Counted from the first letter of the stretch, positions 47,560 through 57,699 are shown. The stretch: DNA of 64,000 nucleotides from Notospermus geniculatus (GCA_002633025.1 NMRB01000052.1:684179-748178), one strand, 5' to 3'. The notes: generated by a model from the sequence alone, not told the origin. Made by a program: numbers and translations.

Positions 47560-48288
47560 GTTACAAAATCTCTCCAGTGGTGAGATTTTGTAACGTTACA
47601 AAATCTCTCCAGTGGTGAGATTTTGTAACATTATTTTTCAGCAATGACAGATTTTGTAACGTAACAAAATCTCTCCAGTGGTGAGATTTTGTAACATTAT
47701 TTTTAGCAATGAGAGATTTTGTAACGTTACAAAATCTCTCCAGTGGTGAGATTTTGTAACATTATTTTTCAGCAATGAGAGATTTTGTAACNTTTGTAAC
47801 GTTACAAAATCTCTTCAGTGGTGAGATTTTGTAACAAAATCTCTCCAGTGGTGGGATTTTGTAACATTATTTTTAGCAATGACAGATTTTGTAACATTAC
47901 AAAATCTCTCCAGTGGTGAGATTTTGTAACATTATTTTTAGCAATGACAGATTTTGTAACGTTACAAAATCTCTCCAGTGGTGAGATTTTGTAACGTTAC
48001 AAAATCTCTCCAAGTGGTGAGATTTTGTAACATTATTTTTCAGGAATGAGAGATTTTGTAACGTTACAAAATCTCTTCAGTGGTGAGATTTTGTAACAAA
48101 ATCTCTCCAGTGGTGGGATTTTGTAACATTATTTTTAGCAATGACAGATTTTGTAACATTACAAAATTTCTCCAGTGGTGAGATTTTGTAACATTATTTT
48201 TAGCAATGACAGATTTTGTAACGTTACAAAATCTCTCCAGTGGTGAGATTTTGTAACATTATTTTTCAGCAATGAGAGATTTTGTCAA
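47560..48288. repeat. Palindromic satellite, GTTACAAAATCTC hairpin units
   Basis: The core GTTACAAAATCTC, TCCAGTGGT, GAGATTTTGTAAC is a 13-bp perfect inverted repeat around a 9-base loop. It alternates with a linker ATTATTTTTCAGCAATGAGA or ATTATTTTTAGCAATGACAG followed by GATTTTGTAAC. I count about ten hairpin cores in 729 bp, in higher-order pairs (one or two cores per linker). A single N at 47792 sits at an apparent join where TTTGTAAC is duplicated. No open frame. Confidence 0.95.
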
Positions 48289-48396
48289 CGTCGGATGTAG
48301 TACATGTATTTAGTCCACTTTTTGCAGGCTGAATATGTGGATTAGAGAGTTGTAATGAAAAAAGCAAAAAATAGGCACATGGTGGCAGGCAAATGC

Positions 48397-49752
48397 CTAC
48401 GTCAGGTTCGTCGCTTTCACTGCAGTGGTGACCTTCGGAACTACGTGAAGTATGCAATCTCGGCAGGTTTGGCCGCGCTGTGTACTCTCTGCAGTCAACT
48501 CCAACGTCATCTTGCATGTAATTGCTGGTCAAGAATGGCAGGGTTTTGTTCAAACCGGTCGCAGCAAAATGAGAACGTTCCCAAATACCTTCTGCCACAG
48601 GCTGGGTCTGCCCAAGTATGTGTAGACCACTCGCTCTCTTCTGTGGTTGGGAAGATAAGGTTACACGATTCCCAAAGGAGGTTACATTGTAAGAACATGA
48701 TTATGATTACCTTAGACGTCCACCCTTGGCCTTCCTCCACAGTTAATGGATTTGGAACGAGCTGGCTGGTGCTGATATGAACTTGCTGACCGACCTGACG
48801 CCTCATACTGGAAAGTAAATCTCTGCACGCGAACTTCTTGTTTCTTGCAAACCAAGGGATACTTTCTCATTTTTTGTACTGTACGTAGGACGCTCCGCTG
48901 AGACAGGTTCTATTCAAGGAGTGTTGCGCACTACACGTCTTGGTAAGGCTGCGATTACATCATTAGAGCTGCACCACATACGGACAGACCGGTCAACAAA
49001 TGCTTCACAAAGGGTTCCCGGCCGTGAAGCCATTACCGGCGTGTACGTCTTTACCAGCCGGCCAAGCGCGCATTTGCGGCGAACTCATTGCGAGGGGTGT
49101 TTTTAAAGTCGACTGACCCAACGCCGTCGACTCGTCATTCAGCCGGGTCAGTCGATTTAAAAAAACACCCCTACCGCATTGAGGTTTGCCGCAAACGTAT
49201 GCTTGGCTTTAATGCCGCCATCATTTTGGAAAGTGCAAGTAGTAAACATAAAAGACGAGGAGAAAGGCCAGTTGACTTAAGTCTGCTTATGAATATGGAC
49301 CCAGGTCCCACAAAATTAACATCAAGAGATAGGGTTTTAGGCTTCCATCCATGCATCGTCAGTCAAAAAACTATACCTAACGCGGTTATGCTACAGTAAG
49401 TCACAGGAGACGTGGAAACGTCATTTCAATCGGCTTTACTTTTGAAGTGGGTAAAATTATCATTGTTGCCACAACAAGCATCTCAGCAGCGTTCCTTTCA
49501 AAAATTCGCACACTACAGAGAAGTTCCAGAGCTCCCGAAGGTATTTATCAAAAAAAGACCCATCGCTAAGTTTAAATCGTATACATTGGGAAGTGTAGCT
49601 ATGCATCCAGCGTTTGTCTACCTGCTGTATCAAACTATCATCTACATCTGGCCTTACTTTACATTCACCGGAGCGTCCAGAGGTCTTGTTGGAAGAATGT
49701 TCGACGTGTACAGTCATCGTGTCTGACGGCTCCATTGGCTTGGTTAGCGGCA
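48397..49752 (-). CDS. Tentative four-exon 3' gene model, unrecognised
   Basis: Four minus-strand segments join with consistent phases: 49752-49658 (after a pyrimidine-rich CTTCAG, donor AAA|GTAAGG), 48794-48711 (GTCAG acceptor, donor AAG|GTAATC), 48640-48589 (CCACAG acceptor, donor AAG|GTATTT) and 48488-48397 (TGCAG acceptor, ending in TAG). The product would be hydrophilic (HISTSQLVPNPLTVEEGQGW, then RGQTCRDCILHVVPKVTTAV). No domain, no upstream exons and no AATAAA were found, and a plus-strand frame (48355-48780) also stays open here. This is a hypothesis for RNA evidence to test. Confidence 0.25.
48948..49075. mobile_element. Foldback, TGCGATTACAT family, uninterrupted copy
   Basis: Begins GGCTGCGATTACATC. 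ACGGACAGACCGG-type sequence and AACAAATGCTTCACAAAGGG lead to a CCGGCCGTGAAGCCATTA mirror arm and GGCGTGTACG. It shares centre and ends with 32906-33265 and 40443-40711. Confidence 0.6.
49093..49172. mobile_element. Short foldback, AGGGGTGTTTTTAAA ends
   Basis: AGGGGTGTTTTTAAAGTCGA pairs with TCGATTTAAAAAAACACCCCT-type right arm, and GACTGACCC pairs with GGGTCAGTC. 80 bp, adjacent to the preceding foldback. Confidence 0.8.
49286..49302. mobile_element. Solo right end of the ATTCATAAA MITE family
   Basis: TTGACTTAAGTCTGCTTATG followed by AATATGGACCC matches the right terminal 30 bp of the element at 8157-8255 (TTGACTTAAGTATCTTTATG). No left end is found nearby, so this is a truncated relic. 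Confidence 0.6.
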
Positions 49753-50052
49753 CTGAAGGAACACGCCAATCGATAAAACACAAAAAAATGCATTGACAAA
49801 GAAAAGATGTCTGAGTCAACATGAACAATTATTATCTTCCTCTCCTTTTTATTTCTTGGTACCGGTATACCACCTGAAGATAGGTCTAAAAATGTCATTT
49901 CGCAAGAACGGTATCGGTTTCTTTAACAAAGATATATGTACCGGCTTCATAATCAATCGGAGTTGTCTGCTCTTTAGAGATAGTGATTCCGTCATCGTCG
50001 CACGTCGCTTCGCAACTGTCGACCAGTTAGTTTCGGAACGGCCCTTCGACAA

Positions 50053-50185
50053 TAGCGAGTTTTCGCAAATCCCCCGAAACGCCAACGCCAACGCCAATCT
50101 CATTGTTCGATGTCACGAAGAGAGCAGCAAACAATAGGATAGACGTTCGCGTCCGCGTTTAGGGGGCTTTGCGAAAAACTCCCTA
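50053..50185. mobile_element. MITE TAGGGAGTTTTCGC family, copy 2 (inverted)
   Basis: 133 bp, reverse orientation relative to 27653-27784. Ends TAGCGAGTTTTCGC and GCGAAAAACTCCCTA. It shares the interior CATTGTTCGATG and ACGAAGAGAGCA. Confidence 0.9.
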
Positions 50186-50962
50186 ATGTTTAGCAAGGAT
50201 TCCTTCTATTGTCAAAGCTTACCCGAACAACAGGTGAGTCATCGCTAGAGGTCGTTGTTGGCCTAACTTAGACACCCTCAGTAAGAAAGTAGTAGTCAAA
50301 GCAATTGTTTTTTGGGAAACACCCCACCCCACCACCTCCCACTCCAGTGTCAGGTAGTATCACACGTCCATACTTTTTGAACACGGTTGTAGAACTTCCT
50401 CTAAAAGCAGATGAGCAACATTTCTGAATTAGCCACTTCTGATAGTATCGTCAGAAACAAGTTTCAAAGTTTCCATCATCGAAAATACTGCCTCTAATGT
50501 GGCATACGATCGAAAAACCAGCGCGAAGAAATCCCACACAAAGCTTAGATGCCTAATGATAACATAAGACACAAATGGGTATAAGCCAGAACGGAACACA
50601 GCGAACTCGTTTTGTCAACCTGATATGAAGGAAGCCAATGGCGTTGACTGTCAATTAATTCCACACTCGCTCGTGAAGATTAAGCAAGAAGGAAAAGCCA
50701 AGATTGACATTTTCTGAAGCATTTCACACGAGATATCTCCGCTGTATCTTATTTTGTCAGTTTCCATCTTTGCCCCGAGGCAAAAGGAATGGTGCTTTGA
50801 CCTTAGAGTTAGAGAGTATTGTCAGCCGCCGATTTGCTGTGAAGCTGCGTCCTGATTGGTCAATTTGATATCACGTGATGTGAAATGGCCGCAACCTTCC
50901 GCCATGCGAAAGTCAGACACATTAAAGTACAAACATTTTAGGCTAGACTTTGAAAGGCTATA

Positions 50963-51312
50963 ATCTCGGACCGCGCGAGATCACATCTAATTGAAATGTA
51001 CTTGGAGGGGCGAACTAGGCCATTACGACTTTCAGCATGCCCCGAACCTAGATATTTTACCATAACATTAAGTCGCGCTATAAAAGGGAGAAATTGACGG
51101 GCAAGAACGCAGCGACATCACAAATAAACATGGCAAATCTCGAACCGCGCGAGATCACGTCTAATTGAAATGTACTTGGACGGGTGAACTCGGCCATTAC
51201 GACTTTCAGCAGGGCACTGAAAGATTTTACCATAACATTAAGTCGCGCTATGAAAGGTTTCGTTGAAATCGACGGGCAAGAACGCAGCGACATCACATAT
51301 AAACATGGCAAA
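50963..51312 (+). repeat. Two-copy tandem duplication with TATA-like motif
   Basis: Copy 1 (50963-51136) and copy 2 (51137 to about 51312) share CCGCGCGAGATCAC, CTAATTGAAATGTACTTGGA, GGCCATTACGACTTTCAGCA, CATAACATTAAGTCGCGCTA and CGGGCAAGAACGCAGCGACA. Copy 1 keeps TATAAAAGG at 51079-51087; copy 2 has ATGAAAGG instead. Each copy ends at AAACATGGCAA, giving small plus-strand frames (copy 2: 51305-51367, 20 residues, MANKSNMTTAQIKRYKAHYR). Confidence 0.85.
51079..51087 (+). promoter_or_regulatory. Possible TATA box
   Basis: TATAAAAGG, a good match to the metazoan TATA consensus, with an ATG about 50 bases downstream. No convincing gene follows and the sequence is part of a local duplication, so it may be fortuitous. 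Confidence 0.25.
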
Positions 51313-51367
51313 TAAAAGTAACATGACGACAGCACAGATCAAGCGCTACAAAGCGCATTACAGATAG

Positions 51368-52745
51368 TGGTTCGCCGCAAAACAGACTTTTTCGCCATTT
51401 CCTTTGCAGCAGTCTTTCATGTTCGGCTTAACTAACAATGAGCTCCTCTCTGGAGCTGAGAGCTTTTCCCGATAGTGAAAAAAAGTCGACGACTTCAAAA
51501 GTTGGCTAACATTTTGTATGTTTATAAATAAAGCCCACGTGGGAGAGACGTGAACTACACAAAGCAAGGTACACAGGGGTGCTGCTTTCATATCTCGTCG
51601 CTTTGAACGTCACATACGCCATGACGAAGTTTAATCAACAACCAGGCATACATGTATGTGGTAAATTTTTACCTGCCGTGTTTGAAGTCGTTTAAGAGTA
51701 AATGTATAATTTCGTTGGAGACTATGATAAAAGGAAAATGTAGGCGAAGGGCACCGTAACATAGACAGAGCTAGGCCAGGTACAAAAACAAAACAGTAAT
51801 TTCCAAAAGAGAAAAACAACAGATCACGTAATAGGCCTAATAGGGGCAGTCAGCCGCGCTTATCGCAAAAGATGGTCCCACCCGGTTCTAGCGGACCAAG
51901 ACAATATAAAATTCTCCTGATACGCATTGAATTGGACCGTAGTGACTCCTATTGGTCAACTTACTGACAGCTGCTACTCTAGAAACCTTCTCAAATCAAG
52001 TGTTGACATCTGTGTTGCCTATTCAAACGTTACAATCTTTGGTGAAGCACCTGAAATTTTCTTTACTATACGTACTCTAGGACTAATGTCTAGATGTTCG
52101 TCCACATAGCAAAAAAGCTGAAGTTATCCATCACCAGTCGGTAAGGTGTTTACTGAGGCAGCGTACGTATACAAATTCATATCTGACTGCAAGATCATCT
52201 CACTCACATGCTCCTAAGCAGGCAGCACACATCACACACATTCACGTCTGCGTGATGGGAGCTGCCTTGTGGACATCAAACTCGGGACGGAACTACAGAC
52301 GGAGTCATGTTGTTTCACACAGTTCTCCTCAGCACCACGTTACATCAACAAGAAAAACTACCCATATTTGAGTTGGCTCGTATGCTCAAGTTATATCAGA
52401 TTTTCTGGCGAGATGTTGTACATTTTAGGCTCAAATCCTTTGGAAAGAAAGCTATTGCAGCTTCTTCGAGTTCACCTTTTCATTACTGGAACAGCCAATA
52501 GGCCAACGTACAAGTCTGAGATACGAAACTGTATTGTTAACAATCCTGATCAAAATTCTTCCAACTCGAAACCTGAAGGCTTCCAAAGCTCGCGTCAGGT
52601 CACTTCTCACCAGACTTTCGTGTTGTTTCAATAAACATTCCCAGCGATTTGAACTCAACAGGTCTTTGTAGTGGCATACCTGGGCATTCTACAGCTACAG
52701 CGAAATGAGTGATCGCCAGTTCAACAACATCATTTCATCATGGGT
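51368..52745. other. Gene-free stretch, weak frames only
   Basis: A minus-strand frame at 51358-51591 starts with a signal-peptide-like MKAAPLCTLLCVVHVSPTWA but has no recognisable mature domain. A plus-strand frame at 52269-52634 overlaps another frame. Neither is supported enough to call. Confidence 0.35.
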
Positions 52746-52970
52746 GAAATCAAATTGGAGTGATTGGCACTGATTACTGAACCAGCGACACCTATTGGGG
52801 TGACTGGCGCCGATCCCGTGACCAGCGACATCTATTGGGATGACTCGCACCGATCAGTGGACCAGCGACACCGCCACTGGGGGCACTAATCACTGAACCA
52901 GCGACACCTACTGGAGTGACAGGCACTGATCACTGAACCAGCGAACCTATTGGGGTGATTGGCGCTGATT
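52746..52970 (+). repeat. ~50-bp tandem array, about five units
   Basis: Diverged units with CACTGATCACTGAACCAGCG and ACACCTATTGGGGTGACTGG. They alternate CACTGATTACTG, CCGATCCCGTG and CCGATCAGTGG variants. Confidence 0.8.
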
Positions 52971-54160
52971 TTTGTCTTCGAACCATAGAAGAGTGACTTA
53001 CGATTTTCTCCAGCAGCGTTTGGCTCAGTGGCTTTCAATGAAGGCAATGCACTAAACAGTACGGTAGTACATCTGTGCATTGCTGTTGGATTGCCGTATG
53101 AATCGTTTTAGCATTGAAATCAGGAAAAAAGAAGCGCTGTTATTTCAACGTATTTCCAGATAAGATGGACGTCTACACAAAAACAAGCCGCGTTGCTCAC
53201 ACAAGAAAGTTCAGAAATCAGAAATTTCCATCGATGCTGTTAAACTGACAATTTAACGCAATTCGACGGCATAGACAAGCTAGACAAGCCATGCAGTAAT
53301 GTCGTTTTCGATATAGTCCTAATTTGAGGGCGGGTACCGGAAATTCCGCCACCTTGGATGACACAATCACCGGAACCGGAAATACCATGGGAGACGCCAT
53401 CTTGAATGACCTTGACCTTTTCTTGCCATTTTATGACGCAGTTTCCGGTATCCCCTCAGGGAACCCCCTCAAATTAGGGTCGAAAACGACATAATATACT
53501 TCTCCGCCTGTGGTATGTGTATGTTCCCAGAGCATCAAACAGACGAAAAAATTGAAAAAATTGGTCGAAATTTGCATGCAACGTGACCATTTGCGACATT
53601 GCCCCCCAAAAAACTGCGAGACATTTGTTGCCAGCGATTTGTCACCGTTTTTGAAAAACAGTCCTCGAGTACCGGGTACTTTTGGCCAATTGCTCCTATT
53701 AGGCCGAAGTGTTTTAAGATGTGACAAAATCTGCCTACCTTTCTTGAAGTTAGCCTTCAAATTCTCGTTCGTACTCCGATATTTTTTGGTTCAATCACGA
53801 CGGCGTCTCTAAACTCCTTTCTATTTGTATCGGCACTGTCAATAACAGTGATTGTCGTTATAACTTAGTTTCCCAATTGTTGTCTTATGGCTTCGAGGGT
53901 GAAGACTTCACTGCTTGTTTACCATCACCTGGCCTATCAGTGATTGATACCAGATCACGTGATGCCTTATCGTACCGCTGCTTCTGAACATGCAGTTTCC
54001 GTGTGCGCTATGCAAGGTATTTATCTTTGTTGGAACATCGTTTCTCGGGCAGAACAGATACCGCCGCGTGATCCGAAAACCTCGTAGAACCCATTCAGGT
54101 TCTTAAAATTCTTTAACCGGCAGAATTTGACAGGACTGATATCTATGCTGTCTTGATAAT
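52971..54160. other. Gene-free stretch, nothing recognised
   Basis: Overlapping frames on both strands (53431-53812) lack domains and splice sites. A short duplicated CCGGAAAT(T/A)CC...GCCA(C/T)CTTG(G/A)ATGAC pair lies at about 53338-53410. Confidence 0.4.
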
Positions 54161-54174
54161 CCCCCCCCCCCCCN
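54161..54174. other. Poly-C tract ending in an N
   Basis: Thirteen C followed by a single N, a sequencing or assembly weak point just upstream of the gene at 54353. Confidence 0.9.
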
Positions 54175-54230
54175 CTCGCAGGATTGCGTCACGTCTTGAG
54201 TGTTGCCCGCGACGTCAGACGTCAAATTGC

Positions 54231-54254
54231 AAGATGGCGGAGCACAGTCATTGA
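54231..54254 (+). promoter_or_regulatory. YY1-type AAGATGGCGG motif and 6-residue uORF
   Basis: AAGATGGCGGA matches the YY1 core-promoter motif often found at or just downstream of transcription starts. The ATG inside it (54234) opens a six-codon uORF (MAEHSH) that stops at 54252-54254, about 100 bases before the main ATG at 54353. Such uORFs usually lower translation of the main frame. Both roles are inferred. Confidence 0.45.
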
Positions 54255-54352
54255 CAGTACATGCAGGGAATCTGTGCTCCCCAGAATCGGGTCGTTTGGG
54301 GTGTTTTCAGTCGATTTTCTTCGAATGGTGTAGCAAAAAATACGTGTCACAA

Positions 54353-55797
54353 ATGGCCGAAATTATAAAGGACCCGACAAAGGTACTCGCCGTCAAGCGA
54401 TACATGACAAATTCAGAGAAAAACCGGGAATTTTTGAAACGCGGTGCCGCGGGGCCGGATGAGAATTTTTTTGGTGTGCGCGTGATTGACTGTCCGAAGA
54501 ATGTTGTGGTGGAAAGGAAGCTGTCGAAAGAAGTTGAACTCCTTGAAAAACAGAAGAAGGTTCTTGTATCGCGAATCAATAGTAGTCAGCATATAATGAA
54601 ACTGAACTTCAGAAAATTTCGGCGGAGCAGCGACTGTCTTCCCGGTGACAAGGGTGAGAATGAATGGCCACAACCTGGATTCGCGTTTCATCGCGACGGG
54701 ACGAGAAAGTCGAGCACTGACATGAACATTCATAATTCTATTCACCAACTCAAGAAGGATATTGAGAGTATTCACCATTCTGCCGATCACAAGCATTCGT
54801 CGGACCACGTTTTGAAAGCGAATCCGAGTGAAATCAGTGACATGACGACTGACGATGAAACGAGGAATGAGTATGAGCGTGAAATGAAAGCGATTGAGAA
54901 GTCGGTCAAGCAACTTTCCGAGGAGGCCAGAAACGTCAAGTATAAGATGATTGAAGCGAGCGGCAAAGCGCGGAAATATCCGTATCTCCGGGCCCATCAG
55001 AATGACTACGTCTGGCACCTTCCTTCAGGCAGCGTCAGGTTCCTGAAGGAACAGAAACAACCTGGTCTCATCATGGAGAACGCCGGCAGTGGATTCCGGC
55101 AGCACGACCCCGGGTATCTTGCGTTTGACAGGCGTGGACATCTTCATAAGGCTACATACCATACAAAACCGCAGTGCGCAGCGTGTGAGTTTCGTGTCAA
55201 AGGCAAACAGAATGTGAAACAGGACAAAAGAAAGGCCCCCACTTTGGATGACGGAATCCACCATCACAAATTTCTGGTGGGAAATGTAAACTCCCAATCT
55301 ACACTGTTTCGGCTATCGAGCGGCATTCTGAAGGATAGGGAGTTGGAACATCATCAGATGACCGCTGGCTACTTCAGCAGTGGCCAACCTTCTCCTTCAA
55401 GCTCAAGAGGTCGACAACAGCAGTCACCACCAGAGTCGAAGGACGGTGACAAATTGTCTGGAACTTCTGCCAGCTCCAAACGAGGAGCCGAGCGAGAAAA
55501 CGTCTCAAGTTCGAAAGAACCAACTCCGCCGAAGGGTCCAAAAAGCGACAAACGCGGAAAAGATATTCGACGAGCGTCTGAGGTCGTCGCCATTTCTGAA
55601 GTCAGGGACCTTCCGAATGATGCTGGCAATGGCATTACGCGACGACAATCACTCAACATCCCCAAAAAGACCGCCCAGACATCGCCATCGTTAACACATT
55701 CAAATCAAGAGAATCCACTAACCCTGCCAGTGGAGGATTTCAGGAGGTCCAAGACTGCGTTCAGCCGGTTTTTAGAGGACGACGATCTCAAGAGAAA
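54353..55797 (+). CDS. Unrecognised coiled-coil/disordered protein, 5' part
   Basis: First in-frame ATG (54353) has a strong context (CACAAATGG). The frame is open about 480 codons. The N-terminus reads MAEIIKDPTKVLAVKRYMTN. A coiled coil is likely near residues 48-75 (KLSKEVELLEKQKKVLVSRI) and again near 180-200 (NEYEREMKAIEKSVKQLSEE). The rest is basic and rich in Ser, Lys, Gln and Pro. There is no signal peptide, membrane segment or domain I know. The frame runs into an unlikely tail and stop at 55879-55881, while the good reading continues one frame over, so the break lies near the A-rich CTCAAGAGAAAAAGAAG at 55788-55804. Probably cytosolic. Function unknown. Confidence 0.75.
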
Positions 55798-56174
55798 AAG
55801 AAGTTTATCGGCCAGGAACTTGCTGTTGAAGAGAGCAGTACGTATGATACCGGTAATCTGGCTCGGAGGTTGGAAAGTATAATGGTCGCGCTACATGATA
55901 GGCCCACAAAAGAAGTGTCTTTGGCGTTGGCCCAGAAGATACCGCGGTTTTCCAACAACCTAGCCATACCGTCCATTGCGGACGTGAACACCTCGGCACG
56001 AGGATCGAGTCTGCGGTCTACGCCGGGGTTCTATGCAAGCTCCTCTCGAGACAGGGGCGCCACTTCCCCGTCCTGCGCGACAGTGGATGTTGCGAGACGT
56101 GGCACAGCCACAGCAGAGGAAGCCTACCTCACGGACAGGATTCAGGATCCGTATGAGTGCTCCCAGCTTTGGAG
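55798..56174 (+). CDS. Same gene, continuation in a shifted frame
   Basis: Reading resumes in the next frame (FIGQELAVEESSTYDTGNLA, then RRLESIMVALHDRPTKEVSL) and stays open to a possible donor, GGAG|GTATTC, at 56174/56175. The shift corresponds to one base missing from the assembly, most simply in the five-A run near 55800. Towards the 3' end a second frame (PLPRPARQWMLRDVAQPQQR) also looks protein-like, so another small indel between about 55990 and 56170 is possible. I therefore treat the exact product as unresolved. Confidence 0.6.
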
Positions 56175-56224
56175 GTATTCTTCATTAATTTATTTTAACA
56201 TAATTTTATCTCCTCTCTCCTTAG

Positions 56225-56509
56225 GAATTGGAATCGAAGAGCAGTCAGATCAAAATCAACCAATTTCTGGAGAAAATCAAACCCGCCGATGAGAAACCTC
56301 CCACGCGGCCTGCTGGTTGCGCACCAACTGCGGTGGTCCGGAAGAAAACTCCAGCGACACCGCTGTTCACCCGAGTAATTCAGCCGAGGGGAATCTTCAC
56401 CCCGCCGAGTAGGATTGATACGGAAAAAGATCCCGTTCAGTTGATGAGGGAGCTGCGAAAATGCCGGTATCTTCGAGAGTATAAGCCGAGGAAGGTCTAT
56501 TGGCATTGA
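56225..56509 (+). CDS. Same gene, terminal exon
   Basis: After a pyrimidine-rich CTCCTCTCTCCTTAG acceptor (ending 56224) the frame ELESKSSQIKINQFLEKIKP opens and reads 94 residues to TGA at 56507-56509, ending RKCRYLREYKPRKVYWH. A proline-rich middle (PPTRPAGCAPTAVVRKKTPA) is followed by a basic tail. The intron from 56175 would be only 50 bases and leaves the wrong phase (2 into 0), so either an indel upstream or a different splice site must exist. A phase-compatible alternative is donor CC|GTATGAGT (about 56149) with acceptor GAGCAG|TCAGATC (about 56246). Confidence 0.65.
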   Translation, partial: ELESKSSQIKINQFLEKIKPADEKPPTRPAGCAPTAVVRKKTPATPLFTRVIQPRGIFTPPSRIDTEKDPVQLMRELRKCRYLREYKPRKVYWH

Positions 56510-57013
56510 CTGGTAAAATAGAGCAGAAGTTCATAAAACATGATTTGTGATTGAATGAAAAAAAACAAGAACTGTTACATATCGAAGTAAATCGCGAGCT
56601 CTTCCTTTATTTAGCCCACTGACAGGTGTAAAAGTAAGGACAGTCCCCCTGTAAAAAGTGTCCGCCTTTATTGTTGCAAGGCAGATTAGGTGCAATCAGC
56701 ATGGCGAGAGAAACTAATCGCCAGAGCGATTGGAATTTAACGGTAGGATGTTTTGTAGCCAGGTCAGTTTTTCATGGGGACATTCTCTCCTTTCACACCT
56801 GTACACAGCATGCTTGGAGTGGTCTGGATTGTTTAAAGGAATCGATAATGAACATGAAAGCAGAGATTAGGTTTTAAGCCTCTCACAAGGACGGAGATAA
56901 TCTGCCTCAAGTCAGCTTCAAGACTCCCCCAGACCCAAGTGTAAGAAATTGCCCTGTACGGAAGACGTGGACCCCTACCCGCTCATACTTGGGTCTGGGC
57001 GAGTTCAACGTAA
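56510..57013. other. Intergenic, one small foldback
   Basis: No AATAAA directly after the stop; CATAAAAC about 25 bases downstream is a weak variant. CCCAGACCCAAGT (56933) pairs with ACTTGGGTCTGGG (56985) as a small hairpin. Confidence 0.4.
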
Positions 57014-57244
57014 TAGAGAGGTTAAGATGCGACACGAGAACGAGAACGTGGTGACAAGAGAATGGGACTTGTATCACAAAACCATCTGGAGGTAACTCAG
57101 ATTGTTTTTTACAGTAACAGTGGCGGATGTCTTCCAATGAAGAACGCACCGTTCTAAAAGCTGGATTCTTGCTGTTAGAGAAGTTACAGGCATGCCACAA
57201 AGTCACCACGTTCTCGTTCTCGGAGTAAAATCTTAACCTCTCTA
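57014..57244. mobile_element. MITE with TAGAGAGGTTAAGAT ends, 231 bp
   Basis: TAGAGAGGTTAAGATGCGAC pairs with an inverse right arm ending ATCTTAACCTCTCTA, and ACGAGAACGAGAACGTGGTG pairs with CACCACGTTCTCGTTCTCGG. Flanking TA. The 121-codon minus-strand frame (56907-57272) spanning it is spurious. Confidence 0.9.
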
Positions 57245-57699
57245 ATATATACCGTTCAAAGGACAAACACAAGATGTGTGAATCAATTTTGAACTTTTAT
57301 GCAACGACTTGCTGGTCCAAGCGTCGTGCCGTGCTACAGGATGTTCAACTCATAACACATGATAAATCTCAATATCACATAAACGTACATGTACAATAGT
57401 TGGTGGTGCCGACCAATTCTTGCATCAGAAGTTGGACTAATTGTGAAGAAACCGACCTCCTCGGCCCCACCCCATCCTATTTGTAAGCAAAACACAACGA
57501 ACTCAGCGAAGTTTTTCTAGACAAAATACACTTTACACAGATCATTCTCGAACTAAAAACAGAAATGCACAGAACTCCTATTTACAAACAGATAATGTAC
57601 AGTCTTGTCATTGTATGTGAAGCCTAAAACTAGCAACTACACCTCACCTTACCTGTTAGTGTTGACTTGAACCACATTCAGCATGACCGAGCACTCTAC

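Noticed and set aside
47560-48288. CRISPR array
   Set aside because: Spacers are not unique: the linkers are near-identical repeats, and the context is eukaryotic.
54200-54352. Upstream extension of the 54.3-kb ORF to 54200
   Set aside because: It would start at GTG; the first in-frame ATG, with a good Kozak context, is 54353.
54307-55018. Minus-strand ORFs (90 and 201 codons) opposite the 54.3-kb gene
   Set aside because: Shadows of the plus-strand coding sequence; composition and ATG context favour the plus strand.
56907-57272. 121-codon minus-strand ORF
   Set aside because: Covers the MITE at 57014-57244; the frame is created by its arms.
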